From NCBI RefSeq assembly GCF_021698975.1, contig NZ_SSXA01000041.1, positions 1 to 53,020 of the forward strand: DNA of 53,020 bases. Reading direction: 5' to 3'. The notes under the pieces are model-generated. The model did no database searches, was not told where the DNA came from, and saw only the letters and a list, made by a program, of their open reading frames with translations. Source of the stretch: Blastococcus sp. KM273128 (GTDB lineage: Bacteria > Actinomycetota > Actinomycetes > Mycobacteriales > Geodermatophilaceae). Below are positions 42,775 to 51,041 of this stretch, piece by piece (position 1 is the first letter of the stretch; each line of letters starts with the position of its first letter). The position numbers and the translations under genes are program-made.

Positions 42775-43101
42775 GTGACCTACGTCATCACCCAGGCCTG
42801 CGTCGACGTGCTCGACAAGGCGTGCATCGACGAGTGTCCGGTGGACTGCATCTACGAGGGCGACCGGATGCTCTACATCCACCCCGACGAGTGCGTCGAC
42901 TGCGGCGCCTGCGAGCCGGTGTGCCCGGTGGAGGCCATCTACTACGAGGACGACGTCCCGGACAAGTGGAAGGACTTCTACAACGCCAACGTGGAGTTCT
43001 TCTCCGACCTGGGCAGCCCGGGCGGTGCTGCCAAGACCGGGAAGATCGGCAAGGACCACCCGCTGGTGGCCGCGCTCCCGCCCCAGGGCGAAGGTCACTG
43101 A
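42775..43101 (+). CDS. fdxA: 7Fe ferredoxin
   Basis: A 108-residue seven-iron ferredoxin ([3Fe-4S] plus [4Fe-4S]) like mycobacterial FdxA/FdxC. Cysteines at 9, 17, 21 and 25 (QACVDVLDKACIDECPVDC) and 40, 43, 46 and 50 (CVDCGACEPVCP) give the two clusters. The longer C-terminal tail (WKDFYNANVEFFSDLG, then GKIGKDHPLVAALPP) is normal for the actinobacterial type. It is a candidate electron donor or acceptor for cytochrome P450s and other enzymes. The GTG at 42775 has GGGAGGG with good spacing. The fdxA-dapC arrangement is widely conserved in Actinobacteria, and the dapC start overlaps the fdxA stop. Confidence 0.96.
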   Translation: MTYVITQACVDVLDKACIDECPVDCIYEGDRMLYIHPDECVDCGACEPVCPVEAIYYEDDVPDKWKDFYNANVEFFSDLGSPGGAAKTGKIGKDHPLVAALPPQGEGH

Positions 43102-44219
43102 CCGCTCCGGTCCCCGGCGCGCCGCGGGCGCTGCCGGACTTCCCCTGGGACTCCCTGGCCGGTGCCCGGGCGCGCGCCGCCCAGCACCCCGGCGGCGTCG
43201 TCGACCTGTCGATCGGCACGCCGGTCGACAGCACGCCCGCGGTCCTGCGCGAGGCGCTCGCCGGGGCGGCCGACGCCCCGGGCTACCCGACCGCGCTGGG
43301 CACCGCGCAGCTGCGCACGGCCGCCGCGGGCTGGCTGGCGCGGCGGCTGGGCGTGCACGTCGCCGACCCGCTGGGCGCGCAGCCCTCGCTGATCCCCACG
43401 GTCGGCTCCAAGGAGCTCGTCGCCCTGCTCCCCACGCTGCTGGGGCTGCAGGGGGGTGCGAGCACCGTGGTGGTGCCCGAGGTCGCCTACCCGACCTACG
43501 AGGTCGGCGCGGTGCTGGCCGGCCTCGCGGTGCGCCGGAGCGACACGCCGCCGGCCGACGCGGCCGGGATCTCCCTGGTCTGGCTGAACTCCCCGGGCAA
43601 CCCCCACGGCCGGGTGCTCACCGTCGAGCAGCTGCGGGCGTGGGTCGCCTGGGGCCGCGCGCACGGCGTGCCGGTCGTGGCCGACGAGTGCTACATCACC
43701 CTGGGCTGGGACGTGGAGCCCCGCTCGATCCTGCACCCGGACGTCGCCGGCGCCGACCACGCCGGGCTGCTGGCGGTGCACTCGCTGTCCAAGCAGTCGA
43801 CGGCGGCCGGCTACCGGGGCGGCCTGCTCTCCGGTGACCCGGAGCTGGTGCGCCGGGTCTGGGAGGTGCGCCGCCACCTCGGGCTGCTGGTGCCCGGGCC
43901 GGTCCAGGCCGCGATGGCGGCCGCGCTGGCCGACGACGCGCACGTCGACGAGCAGCGCGAGCGGTACCGCCGTCGGCGGGAGCGGCTGGCAAGCGCGGTG
44001 CGCGCGGCCGGGATGCGGATCGACCACTCCGAGGCGGGCCTCTACCTCTGGATCACCCGTGACGAGGACTGCTGGGCCACGATCGACCGGCTGGCGGGCC
44101 TGGGGATCGTCGCCGCCCCCGGCAGCTTCTACGGCCCTGCCGGGGCGCAGCACGTGCGGATGGCGCTGACGGCGGCGGACGAGCGGATCGACGCGGCGGT
44201 CGAGCGCCTGACCGCCTGA
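43098..44219 (+). CDS. dapC: Succinyldiaminopimelate transaminase
   Basis: A 373-residue class-I/II PLP aminotransferase that converts N-succinyl-2-amino-6-ketopimelate in the succinylase route to meso-diaminopimelate and lysine. The N-terminus ALPDFPWDSLAGAR and DLSIGTPVDSTP are typical of actinobacterial DapC. The PLP lysine is K232 in HSLSKQSTAAGYRGG; LNSPGNPHG and VADECYITLGWD hold the substrate and PLP pocket. The only sensible start is CTG at 43098, overlapping the fdxA TGA as CTGA. No in-frame ATG, GTG or TTG occurs between the end of fdxA and the conserved N-terminal region, and the first downstream GTG (around 43353) is too late. Initiation by translational coupling from fdxA is likely. 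An open frame reaching far upstream is a shadow. Confidence 0.9.
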   Translation: MTAPVPGAPRALPDFPWDSLAGARARAAQHPGGVVDLSIGTPVDSTPAVLREALAGAADAPGYPTALGTAQLRTAAAGWLARRLGVHVADPLGAQPSLIPTVGSKELVALLPTLLGLQGGASTVVVPEVAYPTYEVGAVLAGLAVRRSDTPPADAAGISLVWLNSPGNPHGRVLTVEQLRAWVAWGRAHGVPVVADECYITLGWDVEPRSILHPDVAGADHAGLLAVHSLSKQSTAAGYRGGLLSGDPELVRRVWEVRRHLGLLVPGPVQAAMAAALADDAHVDEQRERYRRRRERLASAVRAAGMRIDHSEAGLYLWITRDEDCWATIDRLAGLGIVAAPGSFYGPAGAQHVRMALTAADERIDAAVERLTA

Positions 44220-44236
44220 GCCGACCGCCTGGGCCG

Positions 44237-44295
44237 ACCGTTGCACGGCTGAGGCGCAGAACCAGCCCGTTCCCGGGCCTGCTGCGGTCAACGGT
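44237..44295. terminator. Nested hairpin between convergent dapC and the lysozyme-like gene
   Basis: ACCGTTG (44237-44243) pairs with CAACGGT (44289-44295). Inside, CGCAG (44255-44259) pairs with CTGCG (44282-44286) and CCCG (44266-44269) with CGGG (44274-44277). A 13-base direct repeat (GGCTSAGGCGCAG) also recurs within the 92-base gap. Possibly a bidirectional terminator. Confidence 0.4.
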
Positions 44296-44311
44296 GCGGG
44301 TGCCCTGTGGC

Positions 44312-44974
44312 TCAGGCGCAGTCGGGCGCACCGACGATCAGCACGGCGGTCAGCTCCTGGGCCATCGCCTCGTGCTTCTGGTAGTGCTCGGGAAATCCGG
44401 AGCGCTGCACGGCCTGCGCGACCTCGGTGAGCCGGCCGGTCTCCCAGCCGGGGACCTCGACGAGGTGGTCGTAGAACCGGCCGGCCGCGTAGACCGGGTC
44501 CTGCACCTGCTCCGGCGTGCCCCAGCCCTGCGAGGGGCGCTGCTGGAACAGCCCGAGCGAGTCCCGGTCGCCGTGGTCGAGGTTGCGCATGGTCGACTCC
44601 TGCATCGCCGTCGCGAGCGCGATGACGACCGCCCGCTCCGGCAGCCCGCGGTCGTAGCCCACCTGCGCGATGGTCGCCGCGTTCTGCATCTGGTCGGCGG
44701 AGAGGGTCACCGACGAGGCCGGCAGGGTGCAGCCGCCCGAGGTGGGGAGCTGGACGGCGAGGTCGGCCCGCCAGGCCACCGCGGCGAAGATCGCCGCCCC
44801 GACCAGCAGCGCCGGCCACCAGCGGAGCACGCCGGGTCCGCGCTTCCCGCGCGGGCGGCGGGCGCTCCCGGGGGCCGGGCGGCGGACCGGGCGCCGGCGC
44901 CGGTTCGCCGGGCGGCGGGACGTGCTGCGACCCCGGGCAGCGGCGTGGTGCGTCGCGGTGCGGGTGCTGGTCAT
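44312..44974 (-). CDS. Membrane-anchored lysozyme-like protein
   Basis: A 220-residue protein with a long basic, disordered N-terminus (RPANRRRRPVRRPAPGSARR), one membrane helix (about 53-69, PALLVGAAIFAAVAWRA) and a C-terminal lysozyme-like domain outside the cell. That domain has VVIALATAMQEST with E126 as the candidate catalytic glutamate, NLDHGDRDSLGLFQQRPSQGWG and DPVYAAGRFYDHL. These resemble lytic-transglycosylase-like folds common in Actinobacteria, often labelled hypothetical or heavy-metal transporter by mistake. A peptidoglycan-remodelling or wall-binding role is plausible but not shown. Two Cys (C82, C219) could form a disulfide. It is convergent with dapC and divergent from the hydrolase. 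The ATG at 44974 lacks a strong SD. Confidence 0.75.
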   Translation of the reverse strand: MTSTRTATHHAAARGRSTSRRPANRRRRPVRRPAPGSARRPRGKRGPGVLRWWPALLVGAAIFAAVAWRADLAVQLPTSGGCTLPASSVTLSADQMQNAATIAQVGYDRGLPERAVVIALATAMQESTMRNLDHGDRDSLGLFQQRPSQGWGTPEQVQDPVYAAGRFYDHLVEVPGWETGRLTEVAQAVQRSGFPEHYQKHEAMAQELTAVLIVGAPDCA

Positions 44975-45079
44975 GGCTCCCCGACTGTAGGCGGCGGAGC
45001 TGGCCGTTCCCTGGACGCGGCACCCTCAGCGATCTGCCCGGGGACGGCGGAACCGCCACCTGCAGGAGCCTCGCGCCGC

Positions 45080-45085
45080 TAGCGT
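45080..45085 (+). promoter_or_regulatory. -10 element of the alpha/beta hydrolase gene
   Basis: TAGCGT (45080-45085), the same hexamer as in the proposed sdhCAB promoter, 23 bases before an ATG with a good SD (GAGGAGGAG). Confidence 0.3.
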
Positions 45086-45108
45086 GTGCCCGCCGTCGAG
45101 GAGGAGCC

Positions 45109-46219
45109 ATGGCCGACACCCTGCTGCCCGGGATCACCGCCACGCGGGTGGTCACCCCGCGCCTGACCCAGAACGTGCTGCACCCGTCCACCGTGCCGCC
45201 GGACGCCCTCGGCGGCGGCGAGGTCGTGCTCTTCGTGCACGGCAACGTGAGCTCCGCGCTGTTCTGGCAGCAGCCGCTGCTGGCGCTGGCCGAGGAGGCG
45301 GGCCTGCGGCCGCTGGCGGTGGACCTGCGCGGGTACGGCGACACGGATCCGCTGCCCGTCGACGCGCGCCGGGGGGGTGCGCGACTGGGCCGACGACGTC
45401 GCAGCGCTGGTCGAGGCCCTCGGCATCGGGCGGGTGCACCTGGTCGGCTGGAGCATGGGCGCGGCCGTCGTCCTCCAGCACCTGCTCGACGCCCCCGAGC
45501 GGGTCGCCTCGGTGGCGCTGGTGGCCCCGGTCTCGCCCTACGGCTTCGGTGGCACCGCCGGACCGGAGGGGCGCCGCCTCGCCGAGGACGGCGCGGGCTC
45601 CGGTGGCGGCGCGGCCAACCCCGAGTTCGTCGCCGCGCTCGCGGCCGGCGACACCGGGGACGGCAGCCCGACCAGCCCGCGGTCGATCCTGCGGTCGTTC
45701 TACGTGGCGCCCGGCTCGCTGCCGCTGGACCCGGCGCTGGAGGACCTCTTCGTCGCCTCGATGCTCTCCACCCGCACCGGCCCCGACCACTACCCGGGCG
45801 ACTCCGCTGCCAGCCCCACCTGGCCGGGCGTGGCCCCGGGGGAGCGCGGCGTGCTGAACACGATGGCGCCGACGGTCCTGGACGTCTCGGGCATCGACGC
45901 GCTGGCCGGGAAGCCGCCGGTGCTGTGGGTCCGCGGGGACGCCGACGCGATCGTGTCGGACACGTCGCTGTTCGACCTGGCCCACCTCGGGCAGCTGGGG
46001 GCGGTGCCGGGCTGGCCGGGGGCGGAGGTCTGCCCGCCGCAGCCGATGGTCGCCCAGACCCGCGCAGTGCTGGAGCGCTACGCCGCGGCCGGGGGCGGCT
46101 ACCGCGAGGTCGTGCTGCCCGGGGTCGGGCACTCGCCGCACGTCGAGCGGCCGCAGAAGTTCGTGGTGGCCCTGCTCGAGCACCTCGGCGCCGCGGAGAC
46201 GTCGACCGGCCCCCGCTGA
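45109..46219 (+). pseudogene. Alpha/beta hydrolase gene with a frameshift in a G7 run
   Basis: The gene starts at ATG 45109 with a strong SD and reads an alpha/beta hydrolase N-terminus: EVVLFVHGNVSSALFWQQPL and LAVDLRGYGDTDP. At the run of seven G (45371-45377) the frame breaks. Deleting one G restores a continuous protein (DARRG then VRDWADDVAALVEALG) that continues with the nucleophile GWSMGA, LVAPVSPYGFGG, WVRGDADAIVSD and the catalytic His in LPGVGHSPHVERPQKF, ending at 46219. A separate start at GTG 45377 would give only the C-terminal part without the oxyanion-hole region. Either the extra G is real (inactivating or phase-variable) or it is a homopolymer sequencing error. The intact form would be about 369 residues. 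Confidence 0.85.
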
Positions 46220-46234
46220 CGGCCTATGCCGGGG

Positions 46235-47215
46235 TCAGTTCGCGTGCAGCTCGGCGTTGAGGGCGCCCCAGTCGCCGTCGCGGGGCAGGGCCTCCAGCGC
46301 ACCGCTCACGCTGTTGCGCCGGAAGAGCAGTCCGTCGCGGCCGGAGAGCTCCGCCGCCTTCACCGTCGAGCCGTCGGGGAGGGCCACGCGGGCGCCGGCG
46401 GTGACGTAGCACCCGGCCTCGACGACGCAGCCGTCGCCCAGCGAGATCCCGATGCCGGCGTTGGCGCCCAGCAGGCAGCCGCTGCCGATGGAGATGACCT
46501 GCTTGCCGCCGCCGGAGAGCGTTCCCATGATCGAGGCGCCGCCGCCGATGTCGCTGTCGGCGCCGACGACCACGCCCGCGCTGATCCGGCCCTCGACCAT
46601 CGAGGGCCCCAGCGTGCCGGCGTTGTAGTTGACGAAGCCCTCGTGCATGACCGTCGTCCCCTCGGCCAGGTGGGCGCCCAGGCGCACCCGGTCGGCGTCG
46701 GCGATGCGCACGCCGGAGGGGATGACGTAGTCGACCATCCGCGGGAACTTGTCGACGCCGAAGACGGTCACGTGACCCACGGCGGCCCGCAGCCGGTGGG
46801 CGTTGAAGGTCGCGGCCTCGACCGGCCCGGCGCTGGTCCACGCGACGTTGGTGAGCAGCTTGAACACCCCGGTCATGTCCGCCCCGTGCGGCTGGATCAG
46901 CCGGTGCGAGAGCAGGTGCAGCCGCAGCCAGACGTCGTGGGTGTCCACCGGCGGCTGGGCGAGGTCGGCGATGACGGTGCGGACGGCGATGACCTCGACG
47001 CCGCGGGGCTCGTCGCGGCGCACCAGGCCGCCGTAGTCGGGGCCGAGCTCGCCGGAGAGCTCCAGCGCGCCGAGCCGGGTGCTGCCCGTGGCCGCGTCGG
47101 CGGGCGCGCCCAGCCGGGGCTCGGGGTACCAGGTGTCCAGCACGGTGCCCGAGGGCGTGACGGTCGCCAGACCGGTGGCGACGGCGGAGACGGGGGCGGG
47201 CGCGGCGTCAGTCAC
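46235..47215 (-). CDS. dapD: 2,3,4,5-tetrahydropyridine-2,6-dicarboxylate N-succinyltransferase
   Basis: DapD (326 residues) adds a succinyl group to tetrahydrodipicolinate in diaminopimelate/lysine synthesis. It belongs to the longer actinobacterial type like mycobacterial DapD. The N-terminal domain contains [13 protein letters not shown] and [17 protein letters not shown]. The C-terminal domain is a left-handed beta-helix of hexapeptide repeats: [40 protein letters not shown] and [20 protein letters not shown]. The ending [20 protein letters not shown] is also typical. The start is GTG at 47215. It is divergent from dapE with 104 bases between, which contain an inverted repeat (47232-47275) and the dapE -10. 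The convergent hydrolase gene ends 15 bases away. Confidence 0.97.
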   Translation of the reverse strand: MTDAAPAPVSAVATGLATVTPSGTVLDTWYPEPRLGAPADAATGSTRLGALELSGELGPDYGGLVRRDEPRGVEVIAVRTVIADLAQPPVDTHDVWLRLHLLSHRLIQPHGADMTGVFKLLTNVAWTSAGPVEAATFNAHRLRAAVGHVTVFGVDKFPRMVDYVIPSGVRIADADRVRLGAHLAEGTTVMHEGFVNYNAGTLGPSMVEGRISAGVVVGADSDIGGGASIMGTLSGGGKQVISIGSGCLLGANAGIGISLGDGCVVEAGCYVTAGARVALPDGSTVKAAELSGRDGLLFRRNSVSGALEALPRDGDWGALNAELHAN

Positions 47216-47231
47216 GCCGGGAACGCTACCG

Positions 47232-47275
47232 AGGCCGTTCCGCGGCGGGGCGGTCGGAGGGGGCTGGAACGGCCT
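47232..47275. promoter_or_regulatory. 10-bp inverted repeat between dapD and dapE
   Basis: AGGCCGTTCC (47232-47241) and GGAACGGCCT (47266-47275) are perfect inverse copies with 24 bases between. Located in the shared divergent promoter region of two genes of the same pathway, it could be an operator pair for joint control. The right arm shares the TGGAACGGCC decamer seen at 24297 and 29513. Confidence 0.35.
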
Positions 47276-47305
47276 GGCCGCAGGGCCGGGGCGGCAGGTG
47301 GGCCA

Positions 47306-47311
47306 TAAGCT
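47306..47311 (+). promoter_or_regulatory. -10 element of dapE (leaderless)
   Basis: TAAGCT, 8 bases before the dapE GTG, no SD; typical of a leaderless actinobacterial promoter. No clear -35. Confidence 0.45.
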
Positions 47312-47319
47312 CGGCAGCC

Positions 47320-48432
47320 GTGAGCACCGCGCCGCAGCTCGACCTGTCCGCCGACGTCCTCGCGCTGACCCGCGCCCTGGTCGACGCGCCCTCGGTGTCG
47401 GGGAGCGAGACGGCGCTGGCCGACGCGGTCGAGGCGGCGCTGCGCGCGCTGGGCGGGCTGGAGGTCGAGCGGGTCGGCGACGCCGTGCTCGCCCGCACCA
47501 ACCTCGGCCGGCCGACGCGGGTCGTCCTCGCCGGGCACCTGGACACCGTGCCCATCGCGGACAACGTGCCCAGCCGGCTCGACGAGGCCGCCGGCCGCCT
47601 CTACGGCTGCGGCACCAGCGACATGAAGGCCGGTGACGCGGTGATGCTGCGGCTGGCCGCGGTCTTCGGCGTCCCCGGCGCGGAGCCGGCGCACGACCTC
47701 ACGTTCGTCTTCTACGACAACGAGGAGGTCGAGGCCGTCAAGAACGGGCTCGGCCGGGTGGCCCGCGAGCGGCGCGGCTGGCTCTACGGCGACCTCGCGA
47801 TCCTGCTGGAGCCGACCGACGGCGAGATCGAGGCCGGCTGCCAGGGCACGCTGCGCGCGGTGCTGGCGACCCGGGGCCGCCGCGCGCACAGCGCCCGCAG
47901 CTGGCTGGGCGAGAACGCCGTCCACGGGCTCGCCGGGGCGCTGTCCGCGCTCGCCGCCTACCGGCCGCGCGAGGTCGAGATCGACGGCTGCACCTACCGC
48001 GAGGGGCTCAACGCCGTCGGCATCTCCGGCGGGGTCGCGGGGAACGTGATCCCCGACGAGGCCGCGCTGACGGTCAACTTCCGCTACGCGCCCGACCGCG
48101 ACGAGGACGCCGCGGAGGCGCACGTCCGCGAGGTGTTCGCCGACGCGGTCGCGGCCGGCGCGACGCTGACCGTCGTCGACAACGCCGGGGGCGCGCTGCC
48201 CGGGCTCGCCGAGCCGGCCGCCGCCGCCTTCGTCGCCGCCGTGGGCCGCCCGGCCCGGGCCAAGCTGGGCTGGACCGACGTCGCCCGGTTCGCCGCCTTC
48301 GGCATCCCGGCGGTCAACTACGGCCCGGGGGACCCGCAGCTGGCGCACACCCGGGAGGAGCACGTCCGGGTCGACCGGCTCCAGCCCGCCGTCGACGCCC
48401 TCACCGCCTACCTGTCCGGGAGGACCGCATGA
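47320..48432 (+). CDS. dapE: Succinyl-diaminopimelate desuccinylase
   Basis: DapE (370 residues) removes the succinyl group from N-succinyl-L,L-diaminopimelate. M20 zinc-peptidase motifs: AGHLDTVP (H73, D75), [13 protein letters not shown] with a bridging Asp, the catalytic and metal-binding pair in [24 protein letters not shown] and a C-terminal [12 protein letters not shown] holding the last His ligand. The dimerisation domain includes [17 protein letters not shown]. The GTG at 47320 is taken with the -10 at 47306-47311 as a leaderless start. It overlaps the following LOG gene by 4 bases (ATGA), so dapE, LOG, the DivIVA-like and SRPBCC genes probably form one operon. Confidence 0.96.
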   Translation: MSTAPQLDLSADVLALTRALVDAPSVSGSETALADAVEAALRALGGLEVERVGDAVLARTNLGRPTRVVLAGHLDTVPIADNVPSRLDEAAGRLYGCGTSDMKAGDAVMLRLAAVFGVPGAEPAHDLTFVFYDNEEVEAVKNGLGRVARERRGWLYGDLAILLEPTDGEIEAGCQGTLRAVLATRGRRAHSARSWLGENAVHGLAGALSALAAYRPREVEIDGCTYREGLNAVGISGGVAGNVIPDEAALTVNFRYAPDRDEDAAEAHVREVFADAVAAGATLTVVDNAGGALPGLAEPAAAAFVAAVGRPARAKLGWTDVARFAAFGIPAVNYGPGDPQLAHTREEHVRVDRLQPAVDALTAYLSGRTA

Positions 48433-49259
48433 CCGCCACGCCACCGCCGGAGGGCCGGCGCCCGCGCCCGACCCGCCACCGCGGGCCGATCGTGCTGCGC
48501 GGCGGCGAGCCCGACCCGCAGGCCCAGGGCAGCACCACCGACCAGCGGCTGCTGGACCGGCGGGGTCCCACGGACTGGGTGCACACCGACCCGTGGCGCG
48601 TGCTGAGGATCCAGAGCGAGTTCGTCGAGGGCTTCGGCCTGCTCGCCGAGCTGCCCCGCGCGGTCAGCGTGTTCGGCAGCGCCCGCACCCCGCGGGACCA
48701 CCCGCACTACGCCGCGGGCGTGGAGATCGGCGCCGCCCTCTCCCGCGCCGGGTACGCTGTCATCACCGGTGGTGGGCCGGGGGCGATGGAGGCGGCCAAC
48801 CGCGGCGCCTCGGAGGCCGGCGGCCTCTCGGTCGGGCTGGGCATCGAGCTGCCGTTCGAGCAGGAGCTCAACGAGTGGGTCGACGTCGGCATCTCGTTCC
48901 GCTACTTCTTCGTGCGCAAGACGATGTTCGTGAAGTACGCGCAGGCGTTCGTGATCCTCCCGGGCGGTTTCGGCACGCTCGACGAGCTGTTCGAGGCGCT
49001 CACCCTCGTCCAGACCCGCAAGGTGACCCGCTTCCCGGTGATCCTCTACGGCACGGAGTACTGGGGCGGCCTGATCGACTGGGTGCGCACCACGATGGCC
49101 GGGCACGGCGCCATCAGCCCCGGTGATGTGGACCTGCTGCACTGCACCGACGACATCGCCGAGATCGTGGCGATCGTCGAGGAGGCGGAGAAGGCGCGGG
49201 CGGCCGGCGACAACGGCGGGGGGATGCGCGCCGCAGCGACCGGCCCGTCGGACGCCTGA
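48429..49259 (+). CDS. LOG-family protein (TIGR00730)
   Basis: A 276-residue Rossmann-fold protein of the LONELY GUY family (TIGR00730), related to cytokinin riboside 5'-monophosphate phosphoribohydrolases. Motifs: GGGPGAME (114-121) and the diagnostic PGGFGTLDE (178-186). The N-terminal ~75 residues (the [16 protein letters not shown] tail, then [19 protein letters not shown]) are an extension typical of the actinobacterial type linked to dapE. It may remove phosphoribose from modified or damaged nucleotides; the bacterial role is unsettled. The ATG at 48429 overlaps the dapE stop as ATGA. It continues the conserved order dapE-LOG-DivIVA-like gene. Confidence 0.92.
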   Translation: MTATPPPEGRRPRPTRHRGPIVLRGGEPDPQAQGSTTDQRLLDRRGPTDWVHTDPWRVLRIQSEFVEGFGLLAELPRAVSVFGSARTPRDHPHYAAGVEIGAALSRAGYAVITGGGPGAMEAANRGASEAGGLSVGLGIELPFEQELNEWVDVGISFRYFFVRKTMFVKYAQAFVILPGGFGTLDELFEALTLVQTRKVTRFPVILYGTEYWGGLIDWVRTTMAGHGAISPGDVDLLHCTDDIAEIVAIVEEAEKARAAGDNGGGMRAAATGPSDA

Positions 49260-49260
49260 G

Positions 49261-49629
49261 GTGCTCTCCTTCGTCCTGTTCGTGGTGGCCGCGCTGCTCG
49301 TCGGCGGGGCGCTGTTCCTCGTCGCCTCGCTGGTCCTCGGCCGCGGGGAGACCCAGCCGCCGGCCGATCCCGACCGGTCGCCGGTCGAGCTCCCCGAGGA
49401 CCGGCCGGTGGTGGCCGACGACCTCCGCGGGGTGCGGATCGCGGTGACCGCCCGCGGCTACCGGATGGTCGAGGTGGACTGGCTGCTCGACCAGCTGGCG
49501 CAGACGCTGGACGAACGGGACGCCGAGATCGCGGCGCTGCGCGCCGAGCTGGCCGCACGCGACCGGCAGGGAGTGCCGGCCGAGCCCGGCGCCGCGCCGG
49601 CCGAACGGGAGGGGATGCAGGGTGCCTGA
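49261..49629 (+). CDS. DivIVA-domain membrane protein
   Basis: A 122-residue protein starting with GTG 49261, one base after the LOG stop. An N-terminal membrane helix (LSFVLFVVAALLVGGALFLVASLVLG) precedes an acidic linker and a DivIVA-like motif: DDLRGVRIAVTARGYRMVEVDWLLDQLAQTL, then a short coiled coil DERDAEIAALRAELAARD. DivIVA-type proteins bind curved membranes and help place the cell wall machinery at poles or septa. This short form next to dapE and LOG is a common actinobacterial arrangement. Its stop overlaps the SRPBCC gene by 8 bases. No cell-division gene is adjacent, so a link to wall synthesis is inferred from the Dap context only. Confidence 0.88.
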   Translation: MLSFVLFVVAALLVGGALFLVASLVLGRGETQPPADPDRSPVELPEDRPVVADDLRGVRIAVTARGYRMVEVDWLLDQLAQTLDERDAEIAALRAELAARDRQGVPAEPGAAPAEREGMQGA

Positions 49630-50074
49630 GCTGGTGGAGCGGGTGGAGGTGGCGGCGCCGCCCGAGCGGGTGTGGGCGGCGCTCACCGACTGGACGAGCC
49701 AGGGCGAGTGGATGCTCGCGACCGACGTCGAGACCGTCGGCGGGCCGGCGCAGGGCGTCGGTGGCCGGCTGGCCGCCCGCACCGGGCTGCCCGTGCCGGG
49801 CCGGCCCCGGCTCGGGTTCCTCGACACGATGGTCATCACCGCGTGGGACCCCCCGCGCCGGGTCGAGGTGCTGCACACCGGCCGGCTGGTGCGCGGGCCG
49901 GGCATCTTCGAGATCGAGCCGCGGGGTCAGCAGAGCACCTTCGTCTGGACCGAGCGGCTCGACCTGCCCTTCGGGGTGGTCGGTCGCGTCGGGTGGGTCG
50001 TCGCCAGGCCGTTCGCGCTGCTGGGCATCCGCTGGTCGCTGCGGCGCTTCGCCGCGTTCGCCCGCGCCCGCTGA
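49622..50074 (+). CDS. SRPBCC family protein
   Basis: A 150-residue stand-alone SRPBCC (polyketide-cyclase/START-like) protein that may bind a lipid or isoprenoid. The family features are VERVEVAAPPERVWAALTDW near the N-terminus, EWMLATDVET, a strand-rich centre (LDTMVITAWDPPRRVEVLH, GPGIFEIEP) and a C-terminal helix RPFALLGIRWSLRRFAAFAR. The start GTG 49622 lies 8 bases inside the DivIVA-like gene, indicating coupling. In relatives a SRPBCC gene often follows DivIVA, so it belongs to the dapE operon. The ligand and role are unknown. Confidence 0.88.
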   Translation: MPELVERVEVAAPPERVWAALTDWTSQGEWMLATDVETVGGPAQGVGGRLAARTGLPVPGRPRLGFLDTMVITAWDPPRRVEVLHTGRLVRGPGIFEIEPRGQQSTFVWTERLDLPFGVVGRVGWVVARPFALLGIRWSLRRFAAFARAR

Positions 50075-50138
50075 CCTGCCGCCGCGCGGCGCCGGCCGTC
50101 GGTGAGGATGTGCCCGTGCGCGAGGGGACGGCGGAGGC

Positions 50139-51041
50139 GTGAGCCGGCGGGGGTGGCTGCTGTTCCTGGCCATGTCGGTCATCTGGGGCGTGCCCTACCT
50201 GCTCATCAAGGTGGCCGTCGGGGAGGTGCCGCCGGTCGCGGTGGTGTTCGCCCGCTGCGTCGTCGGCGCGGCGCTGCTGGTGCCCTGGACGCTGGCGCGC
50301 GGGCAGCTGCGACCGGCGCTGCGGCACTGGAAGGCGCTGCTGCTGTTCACCGCGCTCGAGATGACCGGACCCTGGCTGCTGCTCTCCTACGCCGAGCAGA
50401 CGCTGTCGAGCTCGCTCACCGGGCTGCTGGTGGCCGCGGTGCCGTTCGTGGCCGCGCTGGCCGCCCGGCTCGCGGGCGAGGAGGAGCGGCTCACCCCGGT
50501 GCGGCTGGCCGGCATGGGCCTCGGCGTCGTCGGCATCGCCGCCCTGCTCGGCCTGGACCTGGACGGCGCCGGGCTGCTCCCGCTCGCCGCTGTCGGGCTG
50601 GTGGTCCTGGGGTACGCGACGGCGCCGCTGGTGGTCAGCCGCGCGCTGCCCGAGGTGCCCGGGGTGGCGGCGAGCTCGATCGCGCTGCTCGTCACCGCGG
50701 TGGTCTACGCGCCGTTCGCCGTCCCGCGGCTGGGTGAGGTGACGTCGGCGTCGCCCCAGGCGCGGGTGTCGCTGCTGACACTCGGCGTGCTGTGCACCGC
50801 GGTGGCGCTGGCGCTCTTCTTCGCCCTGATCCGCGAGGTCGGGCCGCAGCGGGCGCTGGTCATCACCTTCGTCAACCCGGTCGTCGCGGTGCTGCTCGGC
50901 GTGCTGCTGCTCGGTGAGCCGTTCACCCTCGGCATCGCCGTCGGCCTGCCGCTGGTGCTGGTCGGGTGCGTGCTGGCCACGCGGCGCAGCGACCCGCGCC
51001 CGGAGCCGAGCGTGGCGGCGGTGGACTCGTCCGTCCGGTAG
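50139..51041 (+). CDS. EamA-family (DMT) transporter
   Basis: A 300-residue drug/metabolite transporter superfamily protein with ten predicted helices in two EamA repeats. The first repeat starts WLLFLAMSVIWGVPYLLIKV with the typical EVPPVAVVFARCVVGAALL; the second starts with LLPLAAVGLVVLGYATAPLV and holds PQRALVITFVNPVVAVLLGV. The C-terminal helix GIAVGLPLVLVGCVLAT is followed by a short tail. EamA exporters move amino acids, nucleosides or other metabolites; the substrate cannot be told. The GTG at 50139 (after GGCGGAGGC) is preferred over others. Its TAG (51039-51041) is directly next to the stop of the convergent glycosyltransferase gene, with no gap. Confidence 0.9.
   Translation: MSRRGWLLFLAMSVIWGVPYLLIKVAVGEVPPVAVVFARCVVGAALLVPWTLARGQLRPALRHWKALLLFTALEMTGPWLLLSYAEQTLSSSLTGLLVAAVPFVAALAARLAGEEERLTPVRLAGMGLGVVGIAALLGLDLDGAGLLPLAAVGLVVLGYATAPLVVSRALPEVPGVAASSIALLVTAVVYAPFAVPRLGEVTSASPQARVSLLTLGVLCTAVALALFFALIREVGPQRALVITFVNPVVAVLLGVLLLGEPFTLGIAVGLPLVLVGCVLATRRSDPRPEPSVAAVDSSVR

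Noticed and set aside
38940..43097. Plus-strand extension of dapC by about 1390 codons
   Set aside because: This part is antisense to the GNAT and GGDEF-EAL genes; only the portion after 43098 matches an aminotransferase.
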